A stretch of DNA of 64,000 nt from Chitinivibrionales bacterium (lineage in GTDB: Bacteria; Fibrobacterota; Chitinivibrionia; Chitinivibrionales; JANQEN01): positions 37,266 to 101,265 of the forward strand of contig JANQEN010000206.1 in NCBI GenBank assembly GCA_028278335.1. The letters run 5' to 3'. The notes beneath the pieces were generated by a model. That model was not told the DNA's origin and did not search any database. It saw only the letters and a list, made by a program, of their open reading frames with translations. Of this stretch, positions 61,101-64,000 are shown piece by piece (positions within the stretch are counted from its first letter, which is position 1; each line of letters opens with the position of its first letter). The position numbers and the translations under genes are program-made.

Positions 61101-64000
61101 TTTCCAGCACTATCCTGTGTAAAAAAAGCGATAGAGTAGGCTACATCCTCAGTTAAGTTGTCGAGCGTGTCTACTGTTTGTGATGAAGAGAGTAAGGCCC
61201 CTAATGTGCCATCATTAATGTTTGTTGGAAACAAACCATCTGTCCGATAACGTATCATGGTATATGTAGCATCGGAACTAGTTGACTTATCCCATTGTAA
61301 ATCGATTTTTGTAGTGGATATTGCTTGTGCAATTTGAGTGGTAACATTTTTCGGACGAATGCCGTCAATAGCAATGGTGCTGTTATCCGACAAATTTGAA
61401 CCGTTGGGTATTGAAAGGTCTGTAGAATTTCCTGCCTCATCAGTCAAATCTGTTCCAATCCCCCCAGACAAGCTAAGCGATTGTACAAAAAGATTGGTGC
61501 TTGTATCTTGCTCTTGGACAATATACATGCCAGAAATTTTGTCGCTATTACTGAGAGAACTAATTGTAATAGCTCGATCGGTTGTACCAGTTTCCAATAG
61601 AATTTGTAGTGAACCACCATAGAGAGAAACCGATTCTGAAATGTTTACATCCACCACAATGGTGTCATTGATGCTATAAAGTCCGTTAGAGGTGGTTGTG
61701 GTAATACGGGTGATGGTGGGGATAATACCATCCACACGGATATCCTTGTTTGTGGCAAGGTTGTTCGCAGGAATCGTAAGGTCCACGGCGTTTCCACTAC
61801 TGTCAACGAGTATAGCCCCTGCAGAGAAATTGCATACCAGAGCAGTAAGGTCGTTTGAGAAATCGCCATCTCGGACAATATAGAAACCCGTTGCTGAGAT
61901 GTTAGGTGAAAATGAGCCAATGGATACAATGAAATCGTTAGATCCTGTTTCTAATGTTACCTCAAGAGTGCCGCTACTCAAAGAGACTTTTTCTGAGAAA
62001 AGTAGTGTGATGTTAATAGTGTCACCACTTTTAAAAGAGCCATTGTTGGTGGTAGAGGTGATTGATTCGATCACTGGCTTGCTTGTGTCAAGAGTGGTAA
62101 ACTCCAGTTTAATAGGAGTAGTTTGTAAATTAGGCACGCCATCTTCTGCGATTATGTAAGCATCATAGGCAGTTTCTGAGAGGAGATTTGTTACATGCAG
62201 GGCACTCTCGCTGTTTACACTAAGACTTATAGTGTCGGCGAAGCCCAAAGTAACAGGCTGGTTCTCTGCGTTCAATCCGGCCTTAACCTGTGTTGCTGAA
62301 GGAGCCGTTGCATTGTCCGGCACTATAACACAGAAAGCTTGACCATTTTCATTAATCGCTGCTGCAATTGATGCAGATGTGCCAGTTGTTGTATCTATCT
62401 TCGGGTAAGTTGCTAAAAAGTTTGGTGGTATAAAATCACCGGTTATAAAATTCCATGTTGTAGAATCATGAATACCACCATAGTTGTTCCCTGCTAGATC
62501 GGAAACACAGGTTGTGTCAATAGTCATAAAGTAGCCTGTCTCACTGGAAAAGTCTGATGTGGGATTGATAAGCAGAGTGTCTATTGAAATGACCACATTG
62601 GGATTGGTTATAGGAATTGATTCCACAAGAGTATTATCATCCAGCTGTCTAATTTCAATTACACCAGATCCTTTACGTATAGGTTCATTAAAGAGCGCAA
62701 TAAGGTTTTGATCCTTGTTGACATTGGTTGCATTGTTCAAAGGTGTAACCATGGTTATATAGGGTTCGGTGGCATCATACCAGGTTGAGTCGTGGGCAAC
62801 GGTCGAGACATTTCCGGCAAGGTCTCGGCAACGGAGAAAGATCTTCTTTAATCCATCACCACCAGTTGATATTGTAAAGTCAGATTTGCTACTGTTGAAT
62901 GGTTCGTAGGATGTCCAACCAGTACTGTTTAGATTAAAAGCCATACTATCCGCATCAGTTGCAACTATTGCCAAATCTGGTTGTTGATCCTTTGTTCTGT
63001 CATTCGTATCATTGATGGTAATTGCGACAGAGCTAGGTGGAGTAGCATCATATTGGGTGCTATCAAAAAGCAGGCCATTTGTTTCTATGCCAACGGTATT
63101 TTTAAATTTGACATACACTCTCTTTAACCCATCCCCACCTGTTGCTATGGAGAAGTCCGATTTGTTTGTGGTATATGGTTCATAGGATGACCAGGAGCCG
63201 CTATTTAATTTAAATGCCATGCTATCAGCATTAGAGGCGTTTATTGCAATTGAGGGTGTGTCAACATTTGTAAAGCCAATGTTGTCAGCTATGACTATTG
63301 ATATTGCCGTTGGGCTAACAGTGATATAGGTGATCCCCGTTCGAATGATTGTAGTAGCACTGTTCCCTGCCGCATCAATTGCATCAAACTCAATGGTATA
63401 GATTGCTCCATCCACAAGGGTTGGGTTATTGGTTAAGGTGATGTTGTTATGCGCTCCCGTATTAAGCTCAGCTCCAGCTAAGGCCTGAGTATGGGGCGAT
63501 GATCCATCGATCGATCCACCAGTCCGGGTCCAAGTGACAGTACCCGAAGCTACTGCCTCACTGAGTGTATAGGATACCTGAGTATTTGCAACAGTTGCAT
63601 CCTGTGCCGGGGCCACACTGCTTATAACTGGAACAGTATTATCAAAGGTAAAGGTGTTATTTGTAGCAGAAGCTGCAGTGTTTCCCACAGCATCCTGATA
63701 CTCTATCTTCACATCGTACACTGCTCCACTGACCAAGGCATCGCTGGGATCAGTTGACACAGAGGATACATTGGCATTGTTTGAGAGATCCACTCCGTTT
63801 AGGGTTGTTGTATGCTGAGCATCCGTTTCAAAGGCCGCAGCAAAGGTGATCACATGGGGGCTGTTTCCATCAGCGCTACCCCCGGTCCTGGTAAAGGTCA
63901 TCTTCACGGTACCCGATGATGCAGCTTCAGGTAAGGTAAAGTCTATGTCCAGTGCATTGTTATCAGTTGAGCTGTTTGCCGGAGTGGTCAGTGTTGGTGT
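58145..64000 (-). CDS. giant secreted Ig-like repeat protein with C-terminal sorting-type domain, N terminus beyond the window
   Basis: At least 1951 residues; the frame stays open to the right edge, so the start is outside. The visible part is a string of Ig/bacterial-Big-like modules. There are two related modules near 63.8-63.3 kb (FTRTGGSADGNSP and WTRTGGSIDGSSP), two NADSMAF/TDADSMAF modules, two 'T-x-NG-x-x-x-x-x-D-T' modules, a fibronectin type III-like module, and three BIG_2-like modules (ISPDTLTLSSDSTHQF, ISPDTGTVSADSTLQF). The C-terminal 90 residues are a FlgD-like sorting domain (NYPNPFRHITHIKYQVP). It looks like a surface adhesin or matrix protein. Confidence 0.82.
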   Translation of the reverse strand, partial: TPTLTTPANSSTDNNALDIDFTLPEAASSGTVKMTFTRTGGSADGNSPHVITFAAAFETDAQHTTTLNGVDLSNNANVSSVSTDPSDALVSGAVYDVKIEYQDAVGNTAASATNNTFTFDNTVPVISSVAPAQDATVANTQVSYTLSEAVASGTVTWTRTGGSIDGSSPHTQALAGAELNTGAHNNITLTNNPTLVDGAIYTIEFDAIDAAGNSATTIIRTGITYITVSPTAISIVIADNIGFTNVDTPSIAINASNADSMAFKLNSGSWSSYEPYTTNKSDFSIATGGDGLKRVYVKFKNTVGIETNGLLFDSTQYDATPPSSVAITINDTNDRTKDQQPDLAIVATDADSMAFNLNSTGWTSYEPFNSSKSDFTISTGGDGLKKIFLRCRDLAGNVSTVAHDSTWYDATEPYITMVTPLNNATNVNKDQNLIALFNEPIRKGSGVIEIRQLDDNTLVESIPITNPNVVISIDTLLINPTSDFSSETGYFMTIDTTCVSDLAGNNYGGIHDSTTWNFITGDFIPPNFLATYPKIDTTTGTSASIAAAINENGQAFCVIVPDNATAPSATQVKAGLNAENQPVTLGFADTISLSVNSESALHVTNLLSETAYDAYIIAEDGVPNLQTTPIKLEFTTLDTSKPVIESITSTTNNGSFKSGDTINITLLFSEKVSLSSGTLEVTLETGSNDFIVSIGSFSPNISATGFYIVRDGDFSNDLTALVCNFSAGAILVDSSGNAVDLTIPANNLATNKDIRVDGIIPTITRITTTTSNGLYSINDTIVVDVNISESVSLYGGSLQILLETGTTDRAITISSLSNSDKISGMYIVQEQDTSTNLFVQSLSLSGGIGTDLTDEAGNSTDLSIPNGSNLSDNSTIAIDGIRPKNVTTQIAQAISTTKIDLQWDKSTSSDATYTMIRYRTDGLFPTNINDGTLGALLSSSQTVDTLDNLTEDVAYSIAFFTQDSAGNWNTNSDTAHCLVKTPTLVIARIEISPDTLTLSSDSTHQFLATAYNKYDEQVPLDSVTWTVLGSIGTISPIGLFDATTIGKGAILAKCDSIVDTSGVITVVPGALVSLAISPDTGTVSADSTLQFTAQGFDKDGNSTTVPNVTWSHTGSTGTINTTGLLAPHHIDTVQIIAESNNIIDSTGTFIVIPGRLHSIHLTPDSADTIESGQSIQFSLSGLDSKGNATDPGIITWSLTSPTVGAVDQAGLFTSRQCGSTQIVAYNSMHALADTSGSIYVTGNLIYPNPYDSVIIAENGVTLIFSPGAIDTPIVVQIIPIQAPKQFLNGIQPYTDMFSIKPDNIRFKNNVTMLISVDSLLSVEEAQKLRTFSYTSSPPQWDVVYDSYYDVVQKRQIGIVYTLGHYLVGIDTIPPKVDYFALQQVNEHEAMRISIDITDNILTNKLTVYYKFGGSESFTDTTITVYGSLGLPTMVVPPVDSDKIGLAIQKNIFAKESTPSVKSGTINIDFPPELITPRGFEYYIMGYDGTNPIYTSRTSAGVKTANYQDEQSIPKMQWRLISVPMQPTDRQFTTLFTPLGSYDPSQWKAYSYTDGNYTEIMASDIKNAETGKSYWLKIREKDFKLATGEALSIPTEKPYAITLKPGWNLISNPFVFDISWNALRQLIDSMGISDFVTGPYTFDGSNWRVPWPIGNIVSLKTWHGYAIKNETLKDITLAIPSSAYTETRASTDLLLPDKGFWTILIEATNQDHHITNRVIGIHPKAVDERDQFDYKRPPLIEKRFSFSMKRTWGEDTANYVTDIRAPFEKGNLWCFTIDDAQGTTKLSFDLSSPGLADNHIFLFDNFTCAYKDLQGSTTYTFEAQYAQQRDFTVIIGSMSYILAMISKLSIPKYYDLSFNYPNPFRHITHIKYQVPVTGKVSLNVYNLQGRVLAHLVNSTQKPGFYHIAWNGCDREGNGRKMASGIYIYQLIVKEKGTNKKLFSKAMKMKLLK

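Overview
The window reads as one continuous stretch of core bacterial chromosome from a diderm, probably anaerobic bacterium. AT-rich intergenic regions and a papain-family protease and a giant Ig-like protein, both ending in FlgD/Por-type C-terminal domains, point to the Fibrobacterota/Chitinivibrionia or a neighbouring FCB lineage. That placement is inference from gene content; no rRNA is present. I see no insertion sequence, prophage, integrase, CRISPR array or obvious pseudogene. The first gene (aspartate kinase) and the last gene (the giant Ig-like protein) are cut by the window ends.

Left part (1-17 kb): the end of lysC and a ferritin-like protein converge on a four-gene operon at 7205-1630. 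This operon carries an RsbW-like ATPase, an ADP-forming acyl-CoA synthetase, a CoA-transferase fused to a GNAT acetyltransferase, and an AcuC-type deacetylase. It is preceded by a very good sigma-54 -24/-12 element and an upstream perfect palindrome. Next come a MetE-core-like methyltransferase, two CooC-type nickel-insertion ATPases and an EamA transporter as one unit. A BatA-type plus DUF58 pair with hflX, a SEC-C methionine aminopeptidase, and a HisA that looks like the eukaryotic (yeast HIS6) form follow.

Middle part (17-42 kb): a YwqK-repeat lipoprotein and a PBP4-type peptidase share a bidirectional terminator. nrdR, a tandem pair of related membrane proteins (one with a long acidic linker), dapA-dapB, and a translation operon (tRNA-Gln, rplY, pth, rpsF, rpsR, rplI) follow. 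A secreted papain-like protease, spoVG, and a compact kaiC / two small membrane proteins / two receiver proteins operon come next. Glycerate kinase, uvrA, a small lipoprotein, a NifU-C protein, an isolated nucleotide-sugar dehydrogenase, a DUF2059-like secreted protein and an MBL-fold hydrolase complete the region.

Right part (43-64 kb): a nine-gene minus-strand chemosensory cluster runs from cheY (57465) to an AMIN-domain protein (43539). Its CheA is unusual: an apparent CheX phosphatase domain with the E-x-x-N motif, three HPt domains exactly 139 residues apart, then the kinase core and CheW-like domain. Two receptors follow, one canonical and one with a degenerate signalling tip. After them come a TPR protein, a periplasmic binding protein, a 1239-residue SH3/coiled-coil/TonB-C-like protein and an AMIN protein. 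No cheR or cheB is seen here. Stand-alone receivers flank the cluster on both sides. The cluster looks like a chemosensory pathway aimed at the cell envelope or pili rather than classical flagellar taxis.
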